This document shows positions 24,601 through 31,982 of a stretch of DNA of 35,283 bases, one piece after another. Positions within the stretch are counted from its first letter, which is position 1. Every line of letters starts with the position of its first letter. The notes under the pieces are model-generated. The model did not search any database. It worked only from the letters and a program-made list of their open reading frames with translations, and was not told the origin of the DNA. Source of the stretch: a virus. The stretch spans positions 1 to 35,283 of the IMG/VR virus record IMGVR_UViG_3300043172_000907. The stretch is one strand, 5' to 3'. Made by a program: the position numbers and the translations under genes.

Positions 24601-26895
24601 GGTCAATATGGACCATTGGGCATTACCGTAAGACAAGGTGAGCTAGCAGACGGAAAGCGCTATAGTCCAGATCAACTTGCTGATCCTGTAACCAATATCC
24701 GTATTGGTACATTCTTGTTGTGTCAAGCTGCGTGGAAAAATAAAGAGCTCGTCCTTCAGCCACGTTTTACTGAGATAGTTGCTTCATCTTTTAGGTTTCC
24801 AGAAATATCTGCTCAAATTGGTCGTGCTGTTTTACAGGATATGGATGAGAATAGGGTTGTCACTGATGATTGGTATATACATGTGCGTAACGAGGAACTT
24901 GCTGAATTTGCTAGAGGCATTAGAGAGCAAGAGAGTGCAGAGTCTGCCGTACGCAGGAGAGTACAGGATGAAAAGATTATAAAAGCAGAGGAAGAGCTCA
25001 AGGATCTAAAAGCAAATGCTAAGGCTTTTGGTCGTATAACTACTGGTCACGAAAGAGTAGCACATAGAATTAAGAAGGAGAAGTATGAGCAACAAACACA
25101 GGAGAAGCAGGAAGAAGTTGATAAGCTAAAAAGAAATCGTGAAAATTGGGTGAGAGAGCCAGTGGGTCGTGGTATGATATTCAGAGAGGGTACAGATATT
25201 GTTCTTAAGCTGGGATACTCTAATAATCCAGAGAAGCTTGAAACAGTATTCGTTGGTCATGTGACAGAGTCACAGCCCGGTCCTGGTACGTTGCAGATTG
25301 TCGCACAGTCATTTGGCACTGAGCTTGTTCAAGAAATTAAAGGTGTCGAGGATAATGATGTTATTATGCGAGGAGCCTCAGACCCAACTAAGATTGCTAA
25401 CTGGATTATGTCGCACCCAGAGATGAAACATTTTGGTAGATGGGAAGATTCCTTAGAGATTTATGAAGAGCAGAAGAATATAAGAGGAGTCTGGTATAAG
25501 AGGTGGAACTGGAGTAATAATCCTAGTGATGATAATATCTATGTAACTGATCGTGATGTAGAATATATGACTCAGGCTGGGTATAACTTCATTCTTAATG
25601 GCAGGACACTATGGCAGGGAATGTTGGACCTTGCTCTCATGTTTCCGGGATATGTAACAGGGGTCAGACCATACCAAGATTTAGACAAAAAGGGTAGACG
25701 TCGCTGGCGCAATACACTGTTTCTTGGCTCACCTGCAATGACATATCTTTGGAGAGTCCCAGATAATTGGGATCAAGTTAGAGATCAGCTAGCGAAGTTA
25801 CGCCGGGTTGTGGACAATGCTAATGCAATGAATCCTGCACATCAGAACTGGCTATCAAACTTCTGGGCTAATGTTACCGGACAGAGTACTTTGAATAGAG
25901 AAGAAGAGTTAGCTATTCATAAGCTCAAATTGCTAGAAGAGGAAGCTGCAACAATGAGACGTGAGCCGTTTAGACGGTACCATATGCTGAGCAGCTATAC
26001 TGATATTATAGATAATGGGATGATATTAACTAAGCGTGATGTTTCTAATGGTATTCATCTACGTGGATATATAAGTCCTACCTCCCTTGTAAGACTAGGA
26101 ACAAGTCAACAGATAGAAAGGATCCAGCTAGACGGTATGGATGATAGTCACATCAATTGGAAATACGTAGAGAATAATAATGCAGATGATGAAAGACTTA
26201 AACGTATGGGAACTTCCTATCTGATGTATGCGTTAAGAGATATCTATGATGGGGAGATCACTATACTTGGTAATCCTCGTATACAGCCATTTGATGTATG
26301 TTTCTTAAATGATTTCTATAATGATATGTCTGGTCCATTCGAGGTGGAGCAGGTTGTCCATACATTTAGTGAAGAGACAGGATTCATCACTCAGCTTAAG
26401 CCAGATCTATATACTACTATTGGTGAAACTGCTCAGCGTACAGCTGTAGGTGCTATTGGGGTATATGCGTATAGAACAGTATTAGATGTTATGGGAGTTA
26501 GATGGCAGGATGGAGGAAATGACTTAATAGCTGGTTTTATGAGTGGTGATTTTGTTAGGGATTTTACAAAGCTAGGTCTGCTAGCTACGCTTGGTAGGTT
26601 CACACTTGCTTATCCTATGTTTGCTGCTCCAGTACTATTGGCAGGTTACTTTCTCGGTGGATATATTAGAGATCATGCTGTGATAAGGGTTGTACCTATG
26701 TATCACAATGGTATTCCATGGGTTACAGGTCTCGAGGGCTTTGAGGCTCCTGAGACAAGTGATATATTGTTGAATCAATTTCATTTAATGCGAAAGGGCT
26801 TTAGTGAAGGTCTTGATGCAACCGCTCAGTTGGCTGATGATTTAATAAGCTGGGAGAAACTTGCTGCTAACTCACAAGAGATTTTAGGGATATAA
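21676..26895 (+). CDS. Very large baseplate hub-like protein
   Basis: This 1739-residue protein follows the tape-measure region and precedes spike and wedge genes. A Pro/Lys-rich linker (~48-100) follows a small N-terminal domain. Next come two similar beta modules, LVFQIPPEQINIQHEIKN near 105 and FGYMVVPEHIDIQTTPGN near 490, both carrying an x-(V/I)-x-P-E-x-I-x-I-Q core. Residues ~1075-1158 form a highly charged coiled coil (EEELKDLKANAKAFG). Directly after it, at ~1162-1223, is a hub-type beta segment (GTDIVLKLGYSNN, VFVGHVTESQPGPGTLQIVA) like gp27/gpD proteins. Near 1632-1662 is an unusual hydrophobic stretch (LLATLGRFTLAYPMFAAPVL). It seems to fuse jobs split between several genes in smaller phages. 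The hub call rests on the 1162-1223 pattern and gene order. Confidence 0.6.
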   Translation: MPTTIELNISGGIDIRTDDTALYTELQVLLASGATIGELRSFAVAWEKRNISPPSPRPASGPGAKKTDPKVKKKQDDTVQKSAVESKKIIETPAPTRLQLNHLVFQIPPEQINIQHEIKNVSIGVLRTSTTQKVRTGHGMIQVTIPLVFTNRAAVNSELVPLLHMLRKTPFCWTENEYLRKTLMPGDKTDAMMLTCVSVTVQSVPNLPTTLNAVLQFMWFNYKPYINELWYRKRFLMDMAAIPDLTGPEGFQPTPQRGLNINKYNYDLAYAGTVEGTYAPRGTLEEHIADTLKGRDESLDSTYNKNEQVTLYDQMQEKVRNPLYSKSWNEFIKGYTQNQLASYEYGPSIAPDKYFRMMWKQFRGFPYGVPEGAGEWIEEDPGYKVFSRLFQFNADPEFVPVHASVQFASRIANLPLLSQQMPTHQYLGPADRELTLTFNVTERGKGLLELFQGYIKAFEDQAVNYRHIAQHQHMEIQTPFAKMAGFSKGEFGYMVVPEHIDIQTTPGNPGNSVVRVTFSEFNPSVWKKPFNVADKEYAIFTAFIQALFNKLSGGRPRDIIYPFSSTIPEDLLSSHLGVLDLAARELTALEAGIEIRMLLSKKEAEKRGQATLFECAQEILELTQRRPTIFALATDKQMYGLKSIAEIDPYWGGDVKLFDKLNQFTESMNHQIREVCRKWLQGDLSEVFPFLALEFSEVNHDVEACYPDMQLPEHPATKRVVDTEADFYLVNSVLAQQADDKIQVFVRGDITTGMQNLVRQNKQTAVDEETGRKVEITEEEEHVYRQSGPTNMDHLPGIDKKWEIGGDLQSKENEVLEGKDGFVHNIVDEDIITAGMNEIKHHAQLGLRKAFPTFRLYFLKEGKDQVDYTNFYEVQSGFAVKEIRLVRSRKIPADMCVIDMVNLDGFLETDYITDIRSEALHTKQSRYQPESRKLFFKYDDLIKSQLRIHNGMFESNIRYGTVKKIMEGALRDPQSGQYGPLGITVRQGELADGKRYSPDQLADPVTNIRIGTFLLCQAAWKNKELVLQPRFTEIVASSFRFPEISAQIGRAVLQDMDENRVVTDDWYIHVRNEELAEFARGIREQESAESAVRRRVQDEKIIKAEEELKDLKANAKAFGRITTGHERVAHRIKKEKYEQQTQEKQEEVDKLKRNRENWVREPVGRGMIFREGTDIVLKLGYSNNPEKLETVFVGHVTESQPGPGTLQIVAQSFGTELVQEIKGVEDNDVIMRGASDPTKIANWIMSHPEMKHFGRWEDSLEIYEEQKNIRGVWYKRWNWSNNPSDDNIYVTDRDVEYMTQAGYNFILNGRTLWQGMLDLALMFPGYVTGVRPYQDLDKKGRRRWRNTLFLGSPAMTYLWRVPDNWDQVRDQLAKLRRVVDNANAMNPAHQNWLSNFWANVTGQSTLNREEELAIHKLKLLEEEAATMRREPFRRYHMLSSYTDIIDNGMILTKRDVSNGIHLRGYISPTSLVRLGTSQQIERIQLDGMDDSHINWKYVENNNADDERLKRMGTSYLMYALRDIYDGEITILGNPRIQPFDVCFLNDFYNDMSGPFEVEQVVHTFSEETGFITQLKPDLYTTIGETAQRTAVGAIGVYAYRTVLDVMGVRWQDGGNDLIAGFMSGDFVRDFTKLGLLATLGRFTLAYPMFAAPVLLAGYFLGGYIRDHAVIRVVPMYHNGIPWVTGLEGFEAPETSDILLNQFHLMRKGFSEGLDATAQLADDLISWEKLAANSQEILGI

Positions 26896-26896
26896 G

Positions 26897-27328
26897 ATGG
26901 GACAAGAAGGAACACGGAAACTAACTATAGAGCAGCTGATGAAAGATCTTGAGGTGCCTGTTAAGGCAACTATAGGACGCCTAGATGCAATCAGGAATGA
27001 AAATGGTTATTATGAGGCAAAGGTTGCAGCTCTGATCTCTCCATCATGGTGGACAGAAGGTAAGCCTTATTTGCTTGGTAATACTATTTCTGAAGGTGAG
27101 GTATACGAAACAGGTGCCTGGATTAAATTCGGAGATTCTGCTGAAGTGATTGTAGCACAATGGCAACCAAGGATTGGAGATAGAGTAATTGTTTATACTT
27201 ATGGTGCCTATGGCTATAACAATGGAAGAATCTTTAGACTGCCTACGTCATATGATACCAATGCAAAAGTTGCTCAAGATATGATTATTAATGGTCCCAT
27301 GAGGACCCTGTCAGGAGGTACGACCTAA
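26897..27328 (+). CDS. OB-fold-like baseplate/spike base protein
   Basis: The start of this 143-residue protein lies one base after the hub stop. The pattern VKATIGRLDAIRNENGYYEAKV, W-F-T (here WWTEG), VIVAQWQPRIGDRVIVYTYG is that of an OB-fold tail protein: a strand with x-G-x-(L/V)-x-x-I, then a closing G-D-x-V-(L/I)-V strand. The gpV/gp5 N-terminal domain and small DUF2577-type baseplate proteins look like this. It sits in the P2 gene V position, before the wedge gene. No needle repeats are present, so it would need a partner for the spike tip, perhaps the next gene. Confidence 0.6.
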   Translation: MGQEGTRKLTIEQLMKDLEVPVKATIGRLDAIRNENGYYEAKVAALISPSWWTEGKPYLLGNTISEGEVYETGAWIKFGDSAEVIVAQWQPRIGDRVIVYTYGAYGYNNGRIFRLPTSYDTNAKVAQDMIINGPMRTLSGGTT

Positions 27329-27696
27329 TGCCTGGAGATGTTACTGTAAATAAACCACAGAGCACGATAAAGATCGATGCTAAAATACAGAAGTATCGGC
27401 CTGAATCTTCAGCCGGCATAATTCTCCGAGATGACAAGGTTACTATAGCCGGCAGTACTGATCATCATATAACCAGTGATAGTGTATTTGGAAATTTCAT
27501 CAGTGGCAAGACAGCGATCCATGCTAATCTAGGCCAGATCAGAGTAGCTGGTTTGTGGGTTTTGAATACAGTGCTCTCATCTACAATCCCTTCTACTATG
27601 ACAACACCCAATGCAACACTACAACTCGATATCCCGTTTCAGAATGTAGATATACTAGCTGATGTAGTCGGGATGATCAAGGATTTCTTAATATAA
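27328..27696 (+). CDS. Small baseplate protein, possible spike partner
   Basis: This 122-residue protein starts at an ATG that overlaps the previous stop after a full GGAGGT site. It is beta-rich, with repeated short strands (GIILRDDKVTIAGS, HHITSDSVFG, KTAIHANLGQIRVAG, ATLQLDIPFQNVDI), and ends in a short helix. Length and place, between an OB-fold protein and the gp25-like gene, suggest a spike tip or hub-closing protein. A His-His pair near residue 50 could bind metal, as some spike tips do. The family is not recognised. Confidence 0.45.
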   Translation: MPGDVTVNKPQSTIKIDAKIQKYRPESSAGIILRDDKVTIAGSTDHHITSDSVFGNFISGKTAIHANLGQIRVAGLWVLNTVLSSTIPSTMTTPNATLQLDIPFQNVDILADVVGMIKDFLI

Positions 27697-28133
27697 TGGC
27701 TGATTATCAAAAGATCGATCTTAGATTCTCCGCGGATGGAGATCTCGTATTGGATCCAGGAGGTGGGCTTGTAGACACTTCGTTATATCCACTTCTCTCT
27801 CTCAAGCAAGAGGTGATTACAAGAATCTTAACAAACGTTGGAGATTGGCCCCAGCATCCATGGCTGGGTACCAATGCACAGCAGTATGTTGGTGAACCCA
27901 ATGTAGAGGAAACTGTTGAGGCTCTTATAGAGTCTATTACAGAAGGTCTTACCAATGATGATTTTATAGACAAGGGAGATATTGAATTTGAGTGGGCCAA
28001 GTGGGATGCACATACTCTTGGTATCCTCTTAACTATACAGGTTGGCGCCTTAGATCCAGAAGGGGAAGGCAGGTTAGAGATACCATTCTCTTTTGATTTT
28101 ACTGATTTGGGAGTAATGATTTACGACATATAG
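27696..28133 (+). CDS. Baseplate wedge protein, gp25/gpW-like
   Basis: This 145-residue protein has the gp25/DUF2634-type pattern: a beta start (DLRFSADGDLVLDPGGGLVD), then a conserved helix (LKQEVITRILTNVGDWPQHP) and WLG, followed by helices and a closing strand pair. These proteins join the wedge to the sheath and start sheath assembly. The start overlaps the previous stop (TAATG). Length is close to family size (about 100-150). The next large gene is the J-like protein, as in P2 W-J and in T4-type wedges. Confidence 0.8.
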   Translation: MADYQKIDLRFSADGDLVLDPGGGLVDTSLYPLLSLKQEVITRILTNVGDWPQHPWLGTNAQQYVGEPNVEETVEALIESITEGLTNDDFIDKGDIEFEWAKWDAHTLGILLTIQVGALDPEGEGRLEIPFSFDFTDLGVMIYDI

Positions 28134-28141
28134 GGGTTCCG

Positions 28142-28222
28142 ATGAAAGAGTGGTGTAATAAGTGTTATAGAGATACACATGAACATTTACAGAATGACAT
28201 ACCATATACTTTTTGTACGTAG
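28142..28222 (+). CDS. 26-residue Cys/His microprotein (candidate)
   Basis: An ATG at 28142 opens a 26-codon frame in the only longer gap of the baseplate module. The peptide MKEWCNKCYRDTHEHLQNDI (first 20 residues) has C-x-x-C at 5-8, His at 13 and 15 and a Cys at 25, which could form a tiny zinc site. AGGGG lies about six bases before the ATG. It could equally be chance, and its 3' part overlaps a direct repeat. Two longer Cys-rich proteins are encoded elsewhere in the window. Confidence 0.35.
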   Translation: MKEWCNKCYRDTHEHLQNDIPYTFCT

Positions 28223-28238
28223 TCGTATACTTTTTGTA
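28205..28238 (+). repeat. Direct repeat of TATACTTTTTGTA before the J-like gene
   Basis: The 13-mer TATACTTTTTGTA occurs at 28205-28217 and again at 28226-28238, spaced by eight bases (21 bp start to start, two helical turns). The second copy runs into GTAGGAG, the ribosome site of the J-like gene. It may be a protein-binding or promoter-like pair (TATACT resembles a -10 box), or a small duplication. Confidence 0.75.
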
Positions 28239-28251
28239 GGAGATTAGACAG

Positions 28252-29478
28252 ATGGCTTTAATTAGAAGAGATTACAGTGATATCATAGATAGCGGGCTAC
28301 GACAGCTGACTCAAGAGACTAATATCACACAGCTCTCACCCGGTGCTAAAGCCAGGGCTATTCTTGAGATATTTAGTAGGCAGTTGGCAGAAACATATCA
28401 GATCTTTGATATCAATCTAGCTAATACCTATCTGTCTACGGCTCGAGGCGAGTTTCTTGACTATATGGGTGAGATTGTTGGCCTGGAGAGACTGCAGCCA
28501 ATAGCTGCTGGTACAGTATCAGGATCACAGAATGTGATCTTCTATACTTTTGCACCTACCTTTGGCAGTATCAATGATGATAGTGATATCTTTGTACCCA
28601 AAGGCACTAGGATATGGACATCTCCCACGACAGTTGGATCGGATGACAGTGTCTATTACTATATAGCAGAGGACACAATCCTAGATACAGCTGCTAATCA
28701 GCAGGCTGTATCAGTTACTGCTACACAGCAGGGTGTACTTGCCAACGTGGGTCAGGATACACTGGTCAATCACGATTTTACAAACTATACTGATCAGGGT
28801 AATGGTACATTACTAGTTCGTAACCGTGCGTCTATCACTAGTGGTCGTGGATTGGAGACTGATGAAGATTTTAGATTTAGGATTTCAAAGCAGGTTACTG
28901 CTTCTGAGATGGGCAATGAGACAGCTATCCGCTTAGGTGCACTCTCTGTTCCTGGTGTAGCTGATGTGTCTATGACTCCCCATGTGCGTGGTCTAGGTAC
29001 ATTTGGAGTGTATGTTAAGAGTCTAGATGCTAGGGTTACGGATGAGCTAATAGATGCCGTGCAGGATATAGTCGATCAGGTACAAAGCTTTGGGAATAGA
29101 GGCTTTGCGCTTCCACCGAAAGAGATAGGTATTGAAATGGTACTCTCCATTACCTATCGTGAGACACTCACTAGTAGAGATAGGGCCAGTATCAATAGGA
29201 CTATCGTTGGAGCGATGTATGACTATATCAATAACCTTGATATAGGAGAAGACTTCATCATTAATGAAGTCGTTCAAAGAGTGATGCAAGTCGACGACAG
29301 GATTAAAAATGTCGGCGTTGCCAACAAGCCGATCGACGATTTGAAGATGTGGAAGACATCTCGGACAGCGGATAATCGTGTACGATATACGCTAGAAACC
29401 GATTACACCACAGCATTTGATGAGAAGGTTCTTGTAGAGTATTCTCTCATAAATCCTATTACTATTATAAATAAATAA
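28252..29478 (+). CDS. Baseplate J-like protein (wedge, gpJ/gp6 family)
   Basis: This 408-residue protein has the baseplate J pattern: a helical start (LTQETNITQLSPGAKARAIL, then EIFSRQLAETYQ and LSTARGEFLDYMGEIVGL), a beta domain (FVPKGTRIWTS), RGLETDEDFRFRISKQV near residue 200, then G-A-(L/V)-x-V-x-G-V-x-D-V (LGALSVPGVADVSMTPHVRG) and a C-terminal alpha/beta part. These proteins form wedge dimers that drive sheath contraction. AGGAG precedes the ATG. In P2-like orders gpI and fibres would follow; here a sugar-modification cassette follows. Confidence 0.85.
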   Translation: MALIRRDYSDIIDSGLRQLTQETNITQLSPGAKARAILEIFSRQLAETYQIFDINLANTYLSTARGEFLDYMGEIVGLERLQPIAAGTVSGSQNVIFYTFAPTFGSINDDSDIFVPKGTRIWTSPTTVGSDDSVYYYIAEDTILDTAANQQAVSVTATQQGVLANVGQDTLVNHDFTNYTDQGNGTLLVRNRASITSGRGLETDEDFRFRISKQVTASEMGNETAIRLGALSVPGVADVSMTPHVRGLGTFGVYVKSLDARVTDELIDAVQDIVDQVQSFGNRGFALPPKEIGIEMVLSITYRETLTSRDRASINRTIVGAMYDYINNLDIGEDFIINEVVQRVMQVDDRIKNVGVANKPIDDLKMWKTSRTADNRVRYTLETDYTTAFDEKVLVEYSLINPITIINK

Positions 29479-29496
29479 CCATTTCAGGAAAAGGTG

Positions 29497-29505
29497 TGGT
29501 ACAAT
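29497..29505 (+). promoter_or_regulatory. Candidate extended -10 promoter for the glycan cassette
   Basis: TGG TACAAT is an extended -10 sequence (TGnTAnnnT type), about 31 bases before the ATG of the first glycosyltransferase. There is no good -35 box at 17 bp, as is usual for extended -10 promoters. This 58-base gap is one of the few large enough to hold a promoter. A T4-late-like TATAAATA also lies at 29466-29473, inside the end of the previous gene, but may be chance. Confidence 0.5.
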
Positions 29506-29536
29506 ATAAGTAAGCCCATTTAAGAAAGGAGTTTCG

Positions 29537-30829
29537 ATGATAAAACCTGTAGTGGGGGTGTTTACCTCTTTTACCTATTATGCAGCTGGGTATTCACTTA
29601 CCAACCTGATTCGTAGTCAGATTCGTCAGCTCACCAGAGGTGGCTATCCGCCACATCTTATGGTGTGTGATAGCTTTAAAGAGGCAGATAAGTACTTTAA
29701 AGAATGCACGATGCATAAGGTTATTCCTACCGGTGCACTCGATGTACCATATGCTAAGCCTGCTATTGAGGCGAAGCATGAGAAGTTAGTTGAGGGTACA
29801 GTAGAGGCACTTAAGAAAATGATTGACGATCATGATCTCAATATGATCTTTACTCATGATATCATCTTCCTGAATACTCATTACCCATATGCGCTAGCGG
29901 TAGAGATGGTAGCTAAGGAAAGACCGAATGTTAAGTGGATGCATTGGGTCCATAGCTGTCCTTCTGGTCTTAATGCTATCTGGAATATCAAAAAGTATGG
30001 ACCTGGTCACAAGATTGTATTTCCCAATCGTACTGATGCTATGAGAGTGGCAGAACAGTTTCGCGGGGATATCGATCATGTTTGGCCGATCCACCATGTA
30101 AAGGATATTAGAGAGTTTGCTGAGTTCAGTGGTCCTACTTGTCAGTTTATAGATAAGTATGATCTAATGAATGCTGATATCGTTCAGATCTATCCTGCTT
30201 CAGTTGATCGTCTAAGTGCTAAGGGAGTTGACTTTCTTATCAAGACCTTTGGTGCAATGAAGAAGGTGTTTCGGCAATCAGTTAGACTGGTTATTGTTAA
30301 TCAGTGGTGCAACGTAGATCATCATCGTAAAACGGTTGAGGGGTATCTCGAGAAGGGCAAAGCTGCAGGCTTGAGGCCCGACAAGGATCTTGTGTTTACC
30401 TCTCGATTTGATGCTCCTAAGTGGGAGCTCGGTCTACCGGCTAAGATGGTAGCTGAATTGATGATGCTAGGTAACCTGTTCATGTTCCCTACACATCACG
30501 AGAGCTTTGGACTGGTGCTGCCAGAGGCATCCCTTATGGGTGGCGCTTTGATAGTGGCTAATTGCTCACTGGATATGATGAGAGAGATTACAGGTAATAA
30601 TGCGCTCTTCTGGGACTATGGCAGCTGGCACCGTGATATGCAGTTTCAGAAGCCAGGTGATCAGCCTGATATGTACTGGCGCCAGGTAGCCAAGATAATC
30701 TTAGGTAAGATGCAGCAAGAGTCTGCTCTTAAGATGAGGACTCATGTGCGTAAGACATTTAACATGGATGCCATATGGCGTAATGAGCTTGAGCCGGCCA
30801 TGCTAGCTCTGCTGAATGAGATGAACTAA
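29537..30829 (+). CDS. GT-B fold glycosyltransferase
   Basis: This 430-residue protein likely transfers a sugar from a nucleotide donor. The N-terminal Rossmann half begins VVGVFTSFTYYAAGYSL. The C-terminal donor half contains VDFLIKTFGAMKK, VRLVIVNQW and, decisively, HHESFGLVLPEASLMGG with the E-x7-E pair (E322, E330) found in GT4-type retaining enzymes. It has no signal or membrane segment, so it acts in the cytoplasm. AAAGGAG is a strong ribosome site. It is the first gene of a tightly coupled cassette behind a candidate promoter. Donor and acceptor are unknown; host LPS, teichoic acid, phage DNA or virion proteins are all possible. Confidence 0.85.
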   Translation: MIKPVVGVFTSFTYYAAGYSLTNLIRSQIRQLTRGGYPPHLMVCDSFKEADKYFKECTMHKVIPTGALDVPYAKPAIEAKHEKLVEGTVEALKKMIDDHDLNMIFTHDIIFLNTHYPYALAVEMVAKERPNVKWMHWVHSCPSGLNAIWNIKKYGPGHKIVFPNRTDAMRVAEQFRGDIDHVWPIHHVKDIREFAEFSGPTCQFIDKYDLMNADIVQIYPASVDRLSAKGVDFLIKTFGAMKKVFRQSVRLVIVNQWCNVDHHRKTVEGYLEKGKAAGLRPDKDLVFTSRFDAPKWELGLPAKMVAELMMLGNLFMFPTHHESFGLVLPEASLMGGALIVANCSLDMMREITGNNALFWDYGSWHRDMQFQKPGDQPDMYWRQVAKIILGKMQQESALKMRTHVRKTFNMDAIWRNELEPAMLALLNEMN

Positions 30830-31029
30830 TGGGATTAAAAGGATATCACTCGATGCAATGGCAGCCAATCGATTATTATTGTCCAGGCTGTGGACATCAT
30901 CCAGTGCACTGCCATGTGGTTCTAAGTCTAGCGGAAGATGAGCCGCGGTTTATGTGTATGGAGTGCAATTTGCCATTTAACCTGACTACGTTCAAGTACG
31001 AAACGGTAAGGACTATTGATGAGTCGTGA
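30829..31029 (+). CDS. Small zinc-ribbon protein
   Basis: The start of this 66-residue protein overlaps the previous stop (TAATG). C-P-G-C-G near residues 14-18 and C-M-E-C near 43-46 form a classic two-knuckle zinc ribbon, with extra His residues (GHHPVHCH) between them. It may assist one of the transferases or bind nucleic acid. It overlaps the next gene by 11 bases, so the three are probably translated together. Confidence 0.7.
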   Translation: MGLKGYHSMQWQPIDYYCPGCGHHPVHCHVVLSLAEDEPRFMCMECNLPFNLTTFKYETVRTIDES

Positions 31030-31867
31030 GTATGATTTCTCCCATTGGGATAAGCTACCCAAGATCTCGGGCTGTTGTATGACATTTGGCAGACCTGAGA
31101 TGTTAGGCGAGGCAGTTGAATGCTTTCTACGCCAAGATTATCCGGGTGAGACAGAACTAATCATTCTTAATGATCATCCAGAGATTCTTTTAGAGTGGCC
31201 AGATGCTCCGGAGAATGTGAAACTTATTAATCTGCCCGAGAGACTTCCTACGATAGGCGACAAGAGAAATATGTCTACGGATCTCTCTACTGGCGATATT
31301 GTTATGCAGTGGGATGATGATGATATTCATCTGCCCAATCGGTTCTCGATCATAGCTGAGAAGATGACTATGCGCCACTACTATAAGCCTAATATGTTCT
31401 GGTATTGGGGCGGTGGCAAGGTGCACTACAGACCCAAGAAGAATGTGGCCCATGCTATGAGTGGTTATAGTAGAGAGTTCTATGAGACCATGGGAGGATA
31501 TCTTCCTAAACAGTCAGGACAGGATATTCATTTTGAGATAGCTGCTAAGAAGGTATGGCTTGTAGATGATGAGCTCTACATGGCAGGTAGCTTACCCGAG
31601 GGCGGCCGGAAGAGGGGTGAAAAAGCTAGGCAATGTTATCCTATCTCCGATGAAGATCTTTACTACCTGTATCGATTTGGAGGTACGGGAAGCTATCATC
31701 TCTGTGTATGGGGCCCGGGCAAGGGATACGACGAATCAATGAACTGGGTTAATAAGCGTATTGCCCCAGGAACATATATTATTAAGCCTCACTGGAAGCT
31801 TGACTATGTAGCTTTAGTGCAAGAGAATATCGAGCAGTTTAAGGCGGAGCAAAATGAAACAGTATGA
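31019..31867 (+). CDS. GT-A fold, family 2-type glycosyltransferase
   Basis: This protein has 282 residues from the ATG at 31019; a TTG three bases earlier is in frame but TAAGGA is spaced better for the ATG. The pattern is GT-A: ISGCCMTFGRPEMLGEAVEC, FLRQDYPGETELIILNDHPE, then DKRNMSTDLSTGDIVMQWDD with the acidic metal motif DDDD at 99-102, then IHLPNRF. The later part has a SGYSREFYETMGGYLP acceptor-side segment and GQDIHFE, as in family-2 enzymes where a second Asp/Glu is the base. It acts in the cytoplasm. The substrate is unknown. Confidence 0.8.
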   Translation: MSREYDFSHWDKLPKISGCCMTFGRPEMLGEAVECFLRQDYPGETELIILNDHPEILLEWPDAPENVKLINLPERLPTIGDKRNMSTDLSTGDIVMQWDDDDIHLPNRFSIIAEKMTMRHYYKPNMFWYWGGGKVHYRPKKNVAHAMSGYSREFYETMGGYLPKQSGQDIHFEIAAKKVWLVDDELYMAGSLPEGGRKRGEKARQCYPISDEDLYYLYRFGGTGSYHLCVWGPGKGYDESMNWVNKRIAPGTYIIKPHWKLDYVALVQENIEQFKAEQNETV

Positions 31868-31982
31868 GATTATTAAGACTTCTTTTGCATCTGCTAATAG
31901 TATCGAGGAAGCTAGAGAAATAGCTGAGCTGCAGACAGACTATCAAATTCTTGAGATAAACGAGATCAAAGATGGGGCTTAA
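31854..31982 (+). CDS. 42-residue overlapping small protein
   Basis: This frame overlaps the end of the glycosyltransferase by 14 bases and the start of the next gene by 11. GGCGGAG lies four bases before the ATG, so it is probably translated. The peptide (MKQYEIIKTSFASANSIEEA, then REIAELQTDY and QILEINEIKDGA) is a helix-prone, acidic sequence with no Cys. It is too short to classify. It could be a small regulator or simply a coupling frame. Confidence 0.55.
   Translation: MKQYEIIKTSFASANSIEEAREIAELQTDYQILEINEIKDGA

Noticed and set aside
29466-29473. T4-type late promoter TATAAATA
   Set aside because: It is a single exact match inside the last codons of the J-like gene. About one such 8-mer is expected by chance in this length on both strands.
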